Assembly (NCBI RefSeq): GCF_016765615.1 | Contig: NZ_JAESWA010000022.1 | Span: forward strand, 955,542-1,019,541 | Length of the DNA stretch: 64,000 nt | Origin: Clostridium paridis | Lineage (GTDB): Bacteria; Bacillota; Clostridia; Clostridiales; Clostridiaceae | Direction of reading: 5' to 3' | Part shown: in pieces, positions 35,862 to 44,390 of the stretch | How positions within the stretch are numbered: the first letter of the stretch is position 1 | Layout of the letters: the number at the start of each line of letters is the position of its first letter | The notes under the pieces: model-generated | The model's database searches: none | Seen by the model: only the letters and a program-made list of their open reading frames with translations | Told to the model about the DNA's origin: nothing | Translations under genes and position numbers: made by a program

Positions 35862-36562
35862 AGATTTTAAGTATTGATTCCTCCACTTCTGTTGCTACTG
35901 TCGCACTTTTAGATAGTACAAAAGTTATTGGAGAATATAGTTTAAATGATAAAAAACAGCATTCTATTCTACTTTTGCCAATGATTGATAGATTATTATC
36001 CGATAATGAACTATCTGTTAATGATTTAGATGGATTCGTTGTTTCAGAAGGTCCTGGTTCCTTCACTGGTCTTAGAATTGGTCTTTCTACTATAAAAGGG
36101 ATGAGTCAAGGAATTAAAAAGCCTTATGTTTCAATATCAAACTTAGATGGTCTTGCATACAATGTCATTACATTTAATGGCATCATTTGTCCTGTAATGG
36201 ATGCATTAAGAGGAAATGTCTATACTGCAATTTACAAGTCAAATAACGGCAATCTAGAAAGATTAAGTGATTACCTTATAATATCTCTTGAGGAATTAGG
36301 CAATTTGCTAGATAAATATGATGAATCAGTTATATTTGTAGGTGATGGTACTTATAAATATGAAGAAGAGCTAAAAAACTTAAAAAGTAATGCTCATTTT
36401 CCACCTAAACATCTTAATTATACAAGAGCAGCTTCTTTAGGTGAGCTTGGATTAGAAAAATTATTACTTGGCAAAAAGGATGATATAAACAACTCAACCC
36501 CTTTATATCTTAGAAAATCTCAAGCTGAAAGAGAGTATGAAAGGAAATTAAGGTTAGACTAA
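35858..36562 (+). CDS. tsaB: tRNA threonylcarbamoyladenosine biosynthesis protein TsaB
   Basis: 234 residues, ASKHA fold. The N-terminal ILSIDSSTSVATVALL, VVSEGPGSFTGLRIGLSTIKG and CPVMDALRGNVYTAIY are typical TsaB landmarks. It is the non-catalytic partner of TsaD in t6A synthesis. Start ATG overlaps the tsaE stop by 4 bp and its stop overlaps the rimI ATG (TAATG), so translation of the three is probably coupled. Confidence 0.96.
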   Translation: MKILSIDSSTSVATVALLDSTKVIGEYSLNDKKQHSILLLPMIDRLLSDNELSVNDLDGFVVSEGPGSFTGLRIGLSTIKGMSQGIKKPYVSISNLDGLAYNVITFNGIICPVMDALRGNVYTAIYKSNNGNLERLSDYLIISLEELGNLLDKYDESVIFVGDGTYKYEEELKNLKSNAHFPPKHLNYTRAASLGELGLEKLLLGKKDDINNSTPLYLRKSQAEREYERKLRLD

Positions 36563-37026
36563 TGGAGGATATACCAGAAAATATTGAAATTGTTGAAATG
36601 AAATCAGCTCATTTAGCTGATGTTTGCGAAATTGCAATCTTCTCTTTTCCAATACCTTGGAGCTATGATTCTTTTAATAACGAATTAAATAATAAGCTTG
36701 CAACTTATATAGTTGCAAAAAAAGATGAAAAAGTAGTTGGTTTTGGTGGCATATGGGTAATCTTTGATGAATCTCATATAACTAATATAGCTGTGCATCC
36801 AGATTATCGTAGCTTAGGAATAGGTGATATTTTGATGAAAGAACTTTTAAAAAAATCCTATGACAAAGGCGCAAAAGATATTACCTTAGAAGTTAGACGA
36901 TCTAATATCGTTGCACAAAACTTATATAAAAAATACGGATTTGCTCAAGATGGAATTAGGAAAAAATATTATCAAGATAATGGCGAAGATGCAATTATTA
37001 TGTGGAAAAGAGAAATTAAAGAGTAA
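36562..37026 (+). CDS. rimI: ribosomal protein S18-alanine N-acetyltransferase
   Basis: 154 residues, single GNAT domain: ITNIAVHPDYRSLGIGDILM is the acetyl-CoA loop (R/Q-x-x-G-x-G/A type), with LEVRRSNIVAQNLYKKYGF, the family signature, and a conserved Tyr tail (KYYQDNGEDAIIMW). RimI acetylates the N-terminus of S18 and is regularly linked to tsaE/tsaB. The ATG overlaps the tsaB stop by 1 bp. The unit ends at the hairpin just downstream. Confidence 0.92.
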   Translation: MEDIPENIEIVEMKSAHLADVCEIAIFSFPIPWSYDSFNNELNNKLATYIVAKKDEKVVGFGGIWVIFDESHITNIAVHPDYRSLGIGDILMKELLKKSYDKGAKDITLEVRRSNIVAQNLYKKYGFAQDGIRKKYYQDNGEDAIIMWKREIKE

Positions 37027-37043
37027 TTAATATTATAAAAATA

Positions 37044-37072
37044 AGGTCTAGATTTAAATAAAATCTAGACCT
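37044..37072. terminator. bidirectional terminator between rimI and ribU
   Basis: AGGTCTAGATTT (37044-37055) pairs with AAATCTAGACCT (37061-37072), with A/T runs on both sides (CTATTTTT to the right). It serves the two converging genes. Confidence 0.88.
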
Positions 37073-37078
37073 CTATTT

Positions 37079-37651
37079 TTATCTGTATTCTGTTTTTCTA
37101 GCTTCACTATTTAATAAAGCTGATACTTGCTTATACAAAAGCAATGTTGGAACTGAAGCTGCTGCTCCTTTTATTAAGTTAAAAGGTAATGTTGCAGTTG
37201 CTATAAATGCTCCTAAATCACCTATTGGAACTTTAAATACATTAACATACATTGGTAGTAGTATAAAATAGTTTAGTAAAACTGCAACAACAGTCATTGC
37301 AATTACTGAAACAATTAGTCCAATTAAAGCACCACTAAATGTTCTCTTGTATTTATAAATTAATCCTGCTACTAATACCCAAGTTCCTCCAATTGCAAAA
37401 TTAGCAAATTCTCCGATAAATGCAGATTGGCTTCCTTTTATTAGTGTATATAATATATTCTTAATTAATTCTATTACTACACCTGCTATTGGTCCTAATG
37501 CAAATGAACCTATTAAAGCTGGGATATCTGATAAATCAATTTTTAGAAATGGTGGAAAACCTGGTATTGGGAAATCAAAATACATTAGCACAAATGCCAA
37601 ACCAGCTAGCAATGCTATTTTTATTTGTTTGTTTAATTTGGAATTACTCAT
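37079..37651 (-). CDS. ribU: riboflavin ECF transporter S component
   Basis: 190 residues with the ATG at 37649-37651, preceded by AGGAGG; longer in-frame readings lack a ribosome site. About six membrane helices; the opening IALLAGLAFVLMYFDFPIPG and DLSDIPALIGSFALGPIAGV are typical RibU landmarks. It binds riboflavin and works with a shared ECF energizing module (EcfA/A'/T, not in the window). The FMN riboswitch and its terminator directly upstream make the substrate assignment strong: expression falls when FMN is plentiful. Confidence 0.95.
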   Translation of the reverse strand: MSNSKLNKQIKIALLAGLAFVLMYFDFPIPGFPPFLKIDLSDIPALIGSFALGPIAGVVIELIKNILYTLIKGSQSAFIGEFANFAIGGTWVLVAGLIYKYKRTFSGALIGLIVSVIAMTVVAVLLNYFILLPMYVNVFKVPIGDLGAFIATATLPFNLIKGAAASVPTLLLYKQVSALLNSEARKTEYR

Positions 37652-37698
37652 TAATAATACGCCTCCTATATTTCTTCGGGGCAATATTAAGATAAACT

Positions 37699-37727
37699 AA
37701 AAAACCCTGAATCAAAACGATTCAGGG
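37699..37727 (-). terminator. FMN riboswitch expression-platform terminator
   Basis: Minus-strand CCCTGAATC (37727-37719) pairs with GATTCAGGG (37713-37705), followed by TTTTTT. It lies between the aptamer and ribU, where it would stop transcription when FMN is bound. Confidence 0.92.
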
Positions 37728-37756
37728 CGAAATAAACGTAGTTACCTAAATATTAC

Positions 37757-37868
37757 CTTCTTCCATCCAGACTATACTGTCGGCTTCGGAGTTTCACCGA
37801 ATCAACCTTAAATTTATAAGGGTCGCGGGCTATACCGCCGGTGGGGAATTACACCCCGCCCTGAAGAT
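37757..37868 (-). ncRNA. FMN riboswitch (RFN element)
   Basis: Minus-strand sequence has the conserved RFN blocks in order: CTTCAGGGCGGGGTG, AATTCCCCACCGGCGGTA, GCCCGCGA, GGTGAAACTCCGAAGCCGAC, and AGTCTGGATGGAAGAAG. The ends pair (CTTC with GAAG) to form P1. Together with the downstream terminator it controls ribU by premature termination. Confidence 0.97.
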
Positions 37869-37888
37869 ATTAATTTTTTCTTACCTTT

Positions 37889-37917
37889 ATTATATAACTT
37901 TGTTTTATTTTTGACAA
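37889..37917 (-). promoter_or_regulatory. promoter of the FMN riboswitch-ribU transcript
   Basis: Minus-strand -35 TTGTCA (37917-37912), 17-bp spacer, -10 TATAAT (37894-37889). It starts transcription just ahead of the aptamer. Confidence 0.8.
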
Positions 37918-37927
37918 GTCTTTTATA

Positions 37928-37995
37928 TAGGGTTTTAAGTTCAACTATTAACTTATTTATGTAAGTATAAGTTAAGTTTCCTATCAAAAACCCTA
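37928..37995 (+). repeat. dispersed palindromic repeat, copy B (short form)
   Basis: Reads TAGGGTTTTAAGTTCAACTA at the left and AAGTTTCCTATCAAAAACCC at the right, matching the two ends of copy C, but lacks about 30 bp of the middle. The whole 68 bp can fold back on itself. It abuts the tex stop codon (38001) and lies upstream of the ribU promoter. Confidence 0.75.
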
Positions 37996-38000
37996 TATTA

Positions 38001-40163
38001 TTAATCCACATCTTTCATTGTTAATGATATTCTCTTTCTTTTCTCATCAACTTCTAAAATTTTAACCTTAATAATATCTCCTAATTTTACTACATCAAGT
38101 GGATGATTTATTCTTCTATTTGCCATTTGTGACTTATGAACCAATCCATCTTGATGCACTCCAATATCAACAAATGCTCCAAAATCTGAAACATTTCTTA
38201 CTGTTCCCATCAGTTCCATTCCTGGTTTTAAATCCTTAAGGTCAATAACTCCTGATTTGAATATTGGTTTTGGTAGTTCTTCTCTCGGATCTCTACCTGG
38301 TTTTTTAAGTTCTTTAATTATATCTTTTAAGGTAGGTTCCCCAACTTCTAATTTTTCTGCTAATTCTTTTATACCTGCTTTATCAGCTCTTTCATCTATA
38401 TCAGCTAATTGGCCATTTTTTAATTCATTTTTATTGTATCCTAATTCTGCTATTAGTTTCTTAGCAATTTTATAAGATTCTGGATGTACTGAAGTATTAT
38501 CTAAAAGTTCTTCACTTTCCATAACTCTTAAGAATCCTGCGCACTGTTCATATGCTTTTTGTCCTAATCTTTTTACCTTAAGTAATTCATTTCTGCTCTT
38601 AAACTTACCATTTTCTTCTCTATAAGCCACAATATTTCCTGCTATACTCGAATTAATTCCTGATATATAGCTTAATAATGAAGGGGTAGCAATATTTAAA
38701 TCTACTCCTACTTTATTAACCGAATCTTCAACTACGCCTTTTAATGATTCATCTAATTTTTTTGGAGTAACATCATGTTGATATTGTCCTACTCCTATTG
38801 ATTTTGTATCTATCTTAACTAATTCTGCTAGAGGGTCCTGTAATCTTCTTCCTATAGAAATAGCTCCTCTAATAGTAACATCAAGATCTGGATACTCCTT
38901 TTGTGCTAACTCTGAAGCTGAGTAAACTGATGCCCCTGCTTCTGAAACTATACAATAAAATAATTCTCTACCAGTCTCATTCTTTATTTCAGTTATCATT
39001 CTAGCTATAACTTCTTCCGATTCTCTAGATGCAGTTCCATTCCCTAAGGATATAACTTCTACCCCATGCTTATAAATAAGTCCTTTAAGTGTTTTTATAG
39101 TTCCCTCAATATCACTTCTAGGAACTGTTGGATATACAGTAGCCTTCTCTAAGAACTTTCCTGTATCATCTAATACTGCAACTTTACATCCTGTTCTAAA
39201 ACCTGGATCATAGCCCATTACTACTTTTCCTTTTATAGGCGGCTGCATAAGCAATGCTTTAAGATTTTCCTTGAATATTCTTATTGCTCCCTCTTCACCT
39301 TTATCTGTAAGTTCGTTTCTTATTTCTCTTTCAATTGATGGATATATAAGTCTCTTTATGGAATCCTTTATTGCATCTTCTAAATATTTATCAGTAGTTT
39401 TATTTCCTTTAAGAATCCTATTTTTAAAATATGTTATTATTTTTTCTTCTGGAGCTACAACCTTTACGCTAAGAATCTTTTCTTTTTCTCCTCTATTAAT
39501 GGCTAAAATTCTATGTGAAGGTATAAACTTAACTGCTTCAGAATATTCATAATACATTTCATAAGGTGTAGGGCTATCTGATGAGCCTTTTGTCTCTAAA
39601 GTACCTTCCCTAAATAAAAATTCTCTAAGCCACTTTCTATAATCTGCATTATCAGAAATTTCTTCAGCAATAATGTCCATTGCACCTTGCACTGCTTCTT
39701 CTACAGTATTTACTTGTTTCTCTTCGTCTATATACTTACCTGCCTCATCTAAAACATCTCCACTAAATTCTCCTGTAGAAATTACATCTGCTAGTGGCTT
39801 TAATCCCTTTTCTAAGGCAATAGTTGCTCTTGTTCTCTTTTTAGGTTTAAATGGTCTATAGATGTCTTCAACCTCTGACTGCGTTTCAGCTTTTAATATT
39901 TTGTTTTTCAGTTCCTCAGTTAGGTTTCCACTCTCATCTATTAACCTAATTACATCTGATTTTCTTTCTTCTAAATTTCTTAGATATATTAATCTCTCTT
40001 CAAATTTTCTTAATACTTCATCTGTTAATCCACCAGTTTTTTCTTTTCTATATCTAGCAATGAAAGGTACTGTATTACCTCCATCTAATAATTCAATTAC
40101 ACTCTCAACTTGAGGTAAACTTATTCTTAACTCTTTACTTAAAGTTTCTCTAATATTACTCAT
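38001..40163 (-). CDS. tex: Tex family RNA-binding protein
   Basis: 720 residues. The N-terminal helical part (VPFIARYRKEKTGGLTDEVL), an YqgF/RNase H-like region (VMGYDPGFRTGCKVAVLD), helix-hairpin-helix motifs (NIVAYREENGKFKSRNELLK) and a C-terminal S1 domain (GTVRNVSDFGAFVDIG ... GLVHKSQMA) follow the standard Tex order. Tex binds structured nucleic acid and affects transcription and stress responses; its molecular role remains loosely defined. Full family length. The gene is flanked on both sides by copies of the palindromic repeat. Confidence 0.95.
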   Translation of the reverse strand: MSNIRETLSKELRISLPQVESVIELLDGGNTVPFIARYRKEKTGGLTDEVLRKFEERLIYLRNLEERKSDVIRLIDESGNLTEELKNKILKAETQSEVEDIYRPFKPKKRTRATIALEKGLKPLADVISTGEFSGDVLDEAGKYIDEEKQVNTVEEAVQGAMDIIAEEISDNADYRKWLREFLFREGTLETKGSSDSPTPYEMYYEYSEAVKFIPSHRILAINRGEKEKILSVKVVAPEEKIITYFKNRILKGNKTTDKYLEDAIKDSIKRLIYPSIEREIRNELTDKGEEGAIRIFKENLKALLMQPPIKGKVVMGYDPGFRTGCKVAVLDDTGKFLEKATVYPTVPRSDIEGTIKTLKGLIYKHGVEVISLGNGTASRESEEVIARMITEIKNETGRELFYCIVSEAGASVYSASELAQKEYPDLDVTIRGAISIGRRLQDPLAELVKIDTKSIGVGQYQHDVTPKKLDESLKGVVEDSVNKVGVDLNIATPSLLSYISGINSSIAGNIVAYREENGKFKSRNELLKVKRLGQKAYEQCAGFLRVMESEELLDNTSVHPESYKIAKKLIAELGYNKNELKNGQLADIDERADKAGIKELAEKLEVGEPTLKDIIKELKKPGRDPREELPKPIFKSGVIDLKDLKPGMELMGTVRNVSDFGAFVDIGVHQDGLVHKSQMANRRINHPLDVVKLGDIIKVKILEVDEKRKRISLTMKDVD

Positions 40164-40280
40164 ATGTCCTCCTTAAAATTCTATTCATATATTATTTTAG
40201 CTAAATGTAACAAATTATTCAAACTCTTAACATGATATTGTCACAATAGTCCACTATATTTAGAAGCAGTAACCATTCTA

Positions 40281-40379
40281 TAGGGTTTTAAGTTCAACTA
40301 ATAAATTATTCATGCCTGAAAATGTCCAGAAGCCGCCATTTTCAAACAAGAATAAATTAAGTTTCCTATAAAAACCCTA
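40281..40379 (+). repeat. dispersed ~100-bp palindromic repeat, copy C
   Basis: Full-length copy with TAGGGTTTT and AAAACCCTA ends. The centre reads CCTGAAAATGTC, a short loop, then CATTTTCAAACAAG, giving a long imperfect hairpin. It lies between divergent tex and a lipoprotein gene, with its right end about 14 bp before that gene's ribosome site. Confidence 0.8.
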
Positions 40380-40404
40380 CATCTCAAAATTAAGGAGTGT
40401 TATA

Positions 40405-40905
40405 ATGAAAAATAAGAGTATATTAAAGAAAGCTATAATTCCGGCTCTTGTCTTAGGAATTACTGCAAGTATTTTAACTGGCTGTCAATCAAAAAATAAT
40501 TCAAACAACAATAAGCAAGCTAATGGCAAAGGATATTTTAAGCAAGGTGGGCAAAGAATGGATCCCGAAGAAAGAAAAAAACAAATGCAAACAAATATTG
40601 ATGCATTAGTTGCTGATGGCATAATAACAAAGGATCAAGGTACTAAGATATTGGAGGCCTTAACTTCAAATACAAGGAATCAGAATGGGCAAGCTAATAA
40701 TAGTAATCAAGATAACAATAACAATAACAATAATAATAACAATAGTAATAATAATTCTGAGAATGGCAACAAGAATAGACAAAGATTTAACCCATTAAGT
40801 AAATTAGTATCTGATGGGGTTATTACTCAAGACCAAGCCGATAAGGTTTTACAAAAGGTTATGGGGAACTTCCAAAGAGGAAATAATCAACCTACAACCT
40901 CGTAA
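40405..40905 (+). CDS. small lipoprotein with two related helical motifs
   Basis: 166 residues. Signal and lipobox ILTGC at about residue 27. The body has two related segments, ALVADGIITKDQGTKILEAL and KLVSDGVITQDQADKVLQKV, separated by an Asn-rich linker (runs of AAT/AAC codons). This LVxDGxITxxQAxxI pattern occurs in DUF2680-like extracellular proteins of Firmicutes; function unknown. An AAGGAG site precedes the ATG. Its promoter must lie within or upstream of repeat copy C. Confidence 0.75.
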   Translation: MKNKSILKKAIIPALVLGITASILTGCQSKNNSNNNKQANGKGYFKQGGQRMDPEERKKQMQTNIDALVADGIITKDQGTKILEALTSNTRNQNGQANNSNQDNNNNNNNNNNSNNNSENGNKNRQRFNPLSKLVSDGVITQDQADKVLQKVMGNFQRGNNQPTTS

Positions 40906-40925
40906 ACTAACTCCTTGTTTAAAAT

Positions 40926-40954
40926 AAAAAATGGAGGCATTACCTCCATTTTTT
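40926..40954. terminator. bidirectional terminator
   Basis: AAAAAATGGAGG (40926-40937) pairs with CCTCCATTTTTT (40943-40954). It serves both the lipoprotein gene and the end of the lactate operon. Confidence 0.9.
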
Positions 40955-40966
40955 AACTTTAAAGAA

Positions 40967-42364
40967 CTAAATAACTTTTCCTGGGTTTAAAATATTCTTA
41001 GGATCAAAAGCTTGTTTAATTCCCCTCATAATAATTAAGTTTTCTTCAGGTATTGCTTTTTTAAGATATGGTCTCTTAGCTAATCCAATGCCATGCTCTC
41101 CAGAAACTTGTCCTTTTAATTCTCTTCCTTTAGCATACATATCTTCCATAACATCTTGAAGTTTTTTGTTCCATGTTATTTCATCAAGTTCATCCTTCAA
41201 AATATATATGTGTAAATTCCCATCTCCAGCATGTCCAAAACTTCTTATTCTTATCTCATGCTTTTCTTCTAGTTGATGTGTATATTTTATAAATTCTGCA
41301 ACTTTATTTCTTGGAACTACTACATCCACTTCATCCATTTCAGTAGTAGAGGCTTTTATTGCTTCTAGGAAGGCTCCTCTAGCCGACCAAATAGATTCTT
41401 GTCTTTCTTCTGTATCAGAAATTAATACATCTAAAGCTCCATTTTCTAAACATATATTAGCTACCTTTTCATAACTAGCTTCTATTTCTTGCTTTGAGTT
41501 ACCATCAAAAGTTAATAATAAATAAGCATCTGATTGAGAATCTGGGAACTTCTTTCCTAAAAATTCTTCTGCAGCTATTATTGCAGCTCTTTGCATAAAT
41601 TCGATTGCTGTAGGAATAGTTTTAGATTTTATTATCTTCGGAACTGTTTCTATAGCCCTATCTAAATCAGGAAAAGGTATAAGTAGAGATATTGCTTTTT
41701 TAGGTAATGGTAATAATCTTAATATAGCTTTTGTTACAATTCCAAGTGTTCCTTCTGAACCCACTATTAGATCTTTCAATGCATATCCAGAACTATTTTT
41801 TACTACTTTTCCTCCTAAATTTACTATTTCTCCATTTGGAAGTACTACTTCTAAACCTCTTACAAAATCTCTTGTTACTCCATATTTTACAGCTCTCATT
41901 CCACCAGCATTTGTGCTTATATTACCTCCGATAGTAGCTGTTTTTTCACCTGGGTCTGGTGGATAAAATAAATCAAATTCCTCAACATATTTTGATATTT
42001 CCATTAGTAGTACACCAGTTTCTAATGTAAGCGTCAAATTCTCTTCATCAAGCTCAAGTATTTTATTCATTTTAGATAAGTCAATTACTATTCCGCCATG
42101 TATTGGGACAGCAGCCCCAACTAATCCTGTTCCTGAGCCCCTTGGGGTAACTGCAATATTATTTTCGTATGCGTATTTCATAACCTTGGATACATCTTCT
42201 GTAGTTATAGCTTGAACTACTAAATCGGGCATTTTTTTAACTGCACCTAATTCATCGTGAGAATAATCTTCACCTATATTTTCTTTATATAAAACCCTCT
42301 CATCATCATTTATCATTCTTTTTATTTCTAAATAGTCTTGATTTTCAACTTTTTTATATTCCAT
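40967..42364 (-). CDS. lctD: FAD-dependent lactate dehydrogenase subunit (GlcD/LctD type)
   Basis: 465 residues. FAD-linked oxidase: [20 protein letters not shown] and [19 protein letters not shown] (PCMH-type FAD site), [14 protein letters not shown], and the C-terminal [13 protein letters not shown] and [11 protein letters not shown] metal/substrate motifs. In acetogens and clostridia the enzyme next to EtfAB oxidises lactate to pyruvate. With EtfAB it couples electron flow to NAD+ using reduced ferredoxin (confurcation). It lies 4 bp after etfA and is last in the operon. A glycolate oxidase role is possible but less likely given LctP. Confidence 0.9.
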   Translation of the reverse strand: MEYKKVENQDYLEIKRMINDDERVLYKENIGEDYSHDELGAVKKMPDLVVQAITTEDVSKVMKYAYENNIAVTPRGSGTGLVGAAVPIHGGIVIDLSKMNKILELDEENLTLTLETGVLLMEISKYVEEFDLFYPPDPGEKTATIGGNISTNAGGMRAVKYGVTRDFVRGLEVVLPNGEIVNLGGKVVKNSSGYALKDLIVGSEGTLGIVTKAILRLLPLPKKAISLLIPFPDLDRAIETVPKIIKSKTIPTAIEFMQRAAIIAAEEFLGKKFPDSQSDAYLLLTFDGNSKQEIEASYEKVANICLENGALDVLISDTEERQESIWSARGAFLEAIKASTTEMDEVDVVVPRNKVAEFIKYTHQLEEKHEIRIRSFGHAGDGNLHIYILKDELDEITWNKKLQDVMEDMYAKGRELKGQVSGEHGIGLAKRPYLKKAIPEENLIIMRGIKQAFDPKNILNPGKVI

Positions 42365-42368
42365 GATA

Positions 42369-43562
42369 TTATGCCTCCTTAGCTGATTTTATATTTTCAA
42401 TAAGCTCTGGCACTATTTCATACATATCTCCAACTATTCCATAGTGAGCTACCTCAAATATAGGTGCCTTTTCATCCTTATTTATAGAAAATATAACGTC
42501 TGACTTATTCATACCAGCAGTAAATTGTACTGCCCCTGAGACTCCACAAGTTATAATTAATTTTGGTCTTACAGTTCTTCCGCTTAATCCTACCTGCATT
42601 TTTGCATCTGCCCAACCTGATTCTATAAGCGGTCTTGTTACTGCAACTTCTCCACCTAAAAGCTCTGCTAATTCTTTTATCATGCTTAAGTCTTTTTGAG
42701 ATTTAACTCCTCTGCCTGCTACAACTAGCACCTCTGCATCTGATATTCCAATTTCTGCTTCTTTTTTAAATACTTCTAAAACATTAATTGCTGATTTTAA
42801 CTTTTCTTCACCTATCTTGCAAGATATAATTTCTCCTGTAAATTCTTCATTTCTTTCTGGTGCAACCATAACCTTGTATCTTACTGTTGCTAATTGTGGT
42901 CTTGAATTTGGAGTCACTATTTGAGCCATTATGTTTCCACCAAAGGCCGGTCTTATTTGAACAAGATCTGTATTTTCTTTAATATCAAGAATTGTACAAT
43001 CTGCAGTTAACCCTGTTCTAAATCTAGCTGCTATTCTAGGTGCCAAGCTTCTGCCTACAGTAGTTGCTCCTACCAAAATAGCTGCTGGTTTAACATTGTT
43101 TATAAAGTCTTCAAATGCTGCTGAATATGGTTCAATTCTAAATTCCCTTAAGCTATCGTGATCATACACAAAAACCTTATCAACTCCATAATGCAATAAT
43201 TCTTGTGCTTTATCTTCAACATTATTTCCTATAAATACACAGTATACTTCTTGTTTAATCTTTTCTGCAAGCTCTCTTGCTTTTCCTATTAATTCAAAAG
43301 TTACAGGATGTATATCTCCTTCAACATGATCAACATATACTCCTATTCCTTTCCATAGACTCTTGTCAACTTCAGGTTTTTTCTCACCTTCCACATATTC
43401 AAATGCACCCTCAGGTCCTTTTTTTACGCACAATCTACACATTTTACAATTAGCATTTATTTCAACTTTATCATTTACTATTTCCATTGCTCCAAAAGGA
43501 CACATCTTTATTACTTCATTTTTATCATTAATCTTTTCACTATGAACTACTAACTTTGCCAT
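42369..43562 (-). CDS. etfA: electron transfer flavoprotein alpha subunit with N-terminal Fe-S domain
   Basis: 397 residues. The first ~60 residues hold four Cys (residues 21, 39, 42 and 45: CPFGAM and CKMCRLC), one [4Fe-4S] site, as in the bifurcating LctC subunit. The rest is standard EtfA: an N-terminal nucleotide-like domain, then FAD-binding [36 protein letters not shown] and [13 protein letters not shown]. With EtfB and the LDH subunit it would move electrons between lactate, ferredoxin and NAD. The gene lies 12 bp downstream of etfB. Confidence 0.93.
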   Translation of the reverse strand: MAKLVVHSEKINDKNEVIKMCPFGAMEIVNDKVEINANCKMCRLCVKKGPEGAFEYVEGEKKPEVDKSLWKGIGVYVDHVEGDIHPVTFELIGKARELAEKIKQEVYCVFIGNNVEDKAQELLHYGVDKVFVYDHDSLREFRIEPYSAAFEDFINNVKPAAILVGATTVGRSLAPRIAARFRTGLTADCTILDIKENTDLVQIRPAFGGNIMAQIVTPNSRPQLATVRYKVMVAPERNEEFTGEIISCKIGEEKLKSAINVLEVFKKEAEIGISDAEVLVVAGRGVKSQKDLSMIKELAELLGGEVAVTRPLIESGWADAKMQVGLSGRTVRPKLIITCGVSGAVQFTAGMNKSDVIFSINKDEKAPIFEVAHYGIVGDMYEIVPELIENIKSAKEA

Positions 43563-43574
43563 AATATATTCCCC

Positions 43575-44363
43575 CTATATAAATCTCAATTCCTTAAGAG
43601 TTTGTGCCATCTTTTTAACTATTTGTCCACTTTCATCTTTCCACATTTCTCTATGACTATTTACTTCTGGTGGAAATATTCTTTCTACTTGAGTAGGTGA
43701 TCCATTTAATCCATATTTCATCTCATCTTGATCTTCAAATTCTTTAAGTGAAATCATCTTTATCTCTTTATCTCTTGTTGCAACTTTTCTTTTAAAGGAT
43801 GGTAACCTTGGTTCATTAATATCTTTTTCTACTGTTATTAGACATGGGAATTTTATTTCTGCTACTTCAATAGTATTAGGCATATCCATCTCAACTATTA
43901 ACGAATTATCTCTTGCCTCTTTTATCTTTCTAACATTTGATATATGTGGTAATCCAAGATATTCTGCCATCTCTGGTCCTACTTGTGCAGTATCTCCATC
44001 TGTAGTTTGCTTTCCGCAAATTATAATATCAAACTCTCCTAATTTTCTTACTCCTTGAGAGATTGTATAAGAGGTTGCTAATACATCTGCTCCTGCAAAT
44101 TTTCTATCTGATATTATGGTCCCTTCATCAGCTCCCATTGCATAGGCTTCCTTTATAACATCCATTGCTTGAGGTGGCCCCATTGAAATTACTTTTATTA
44201 CTCCACCTAATTCTTCTTTTAATCTTATTGCTGTTTCTAAGGCATATAAATCATAAGGGTTCATTTTGGTATCTATTCCATCTCTTTTTAATACGCCTGT
44301 AACAGGATCTACCTCTACTTTTGATGTTCCTGGAACTTGCTTAATACAAACAATAATATTCAT
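43575..44363 (-). CDS. etfB: electron transfer flavoprotein beta subunit
   Basis: 262 residues: MNIIVCIKQVPGTSKVEVDP, MNPYDLYALETAIRLKEE, DIIICGKQTTDGDTAQVGPE and EVAEIKFPCLITVEKDINEP are diagnostic EtfB segments, and residues around GADEGTIISDRKFAGADVLA form the nucleotide site. In bifurcating Etfs this subunit carries a second FAD and binds NAD. It sits between lctP and etfA and fits the LctBCD type seen in Acetobacterium. Complete at normal family length. Confidence 0.93.
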   Translation of the reverse strand: MNIIVCIKQVPGTSKVEVDPVTGVLKRDGIDTKMNPYDLYALETAIRLKEELGGVIKVISMGPPQAMDVIKEAYAMGADEGTIISDRKFAGADVLATSYTISQGVRKLGEFDIIICGKQTTDGDTAQVGPEMAEYLGLPHISNVRKIKEARDNSLIVEMDMPNTIEVAEIKFPCLITVEKDINEPRLPSFKRKVATRDKEIKMISLKEFEDQDEMKYGLNGSPTQVERIFPPEVNSHREMWKDESGQIVKKMAQTLKELRFI

Positions 44364-44390
44364 TCTATATCTCCTCCATATAATTAGTAT

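Noticed and set aside
37814-38011. Open frame of about 65 codons on the minus strand
   Set aside because: It overlaps the FMN riboswitch, its promoter and repeat copy B and has no ribosome site.
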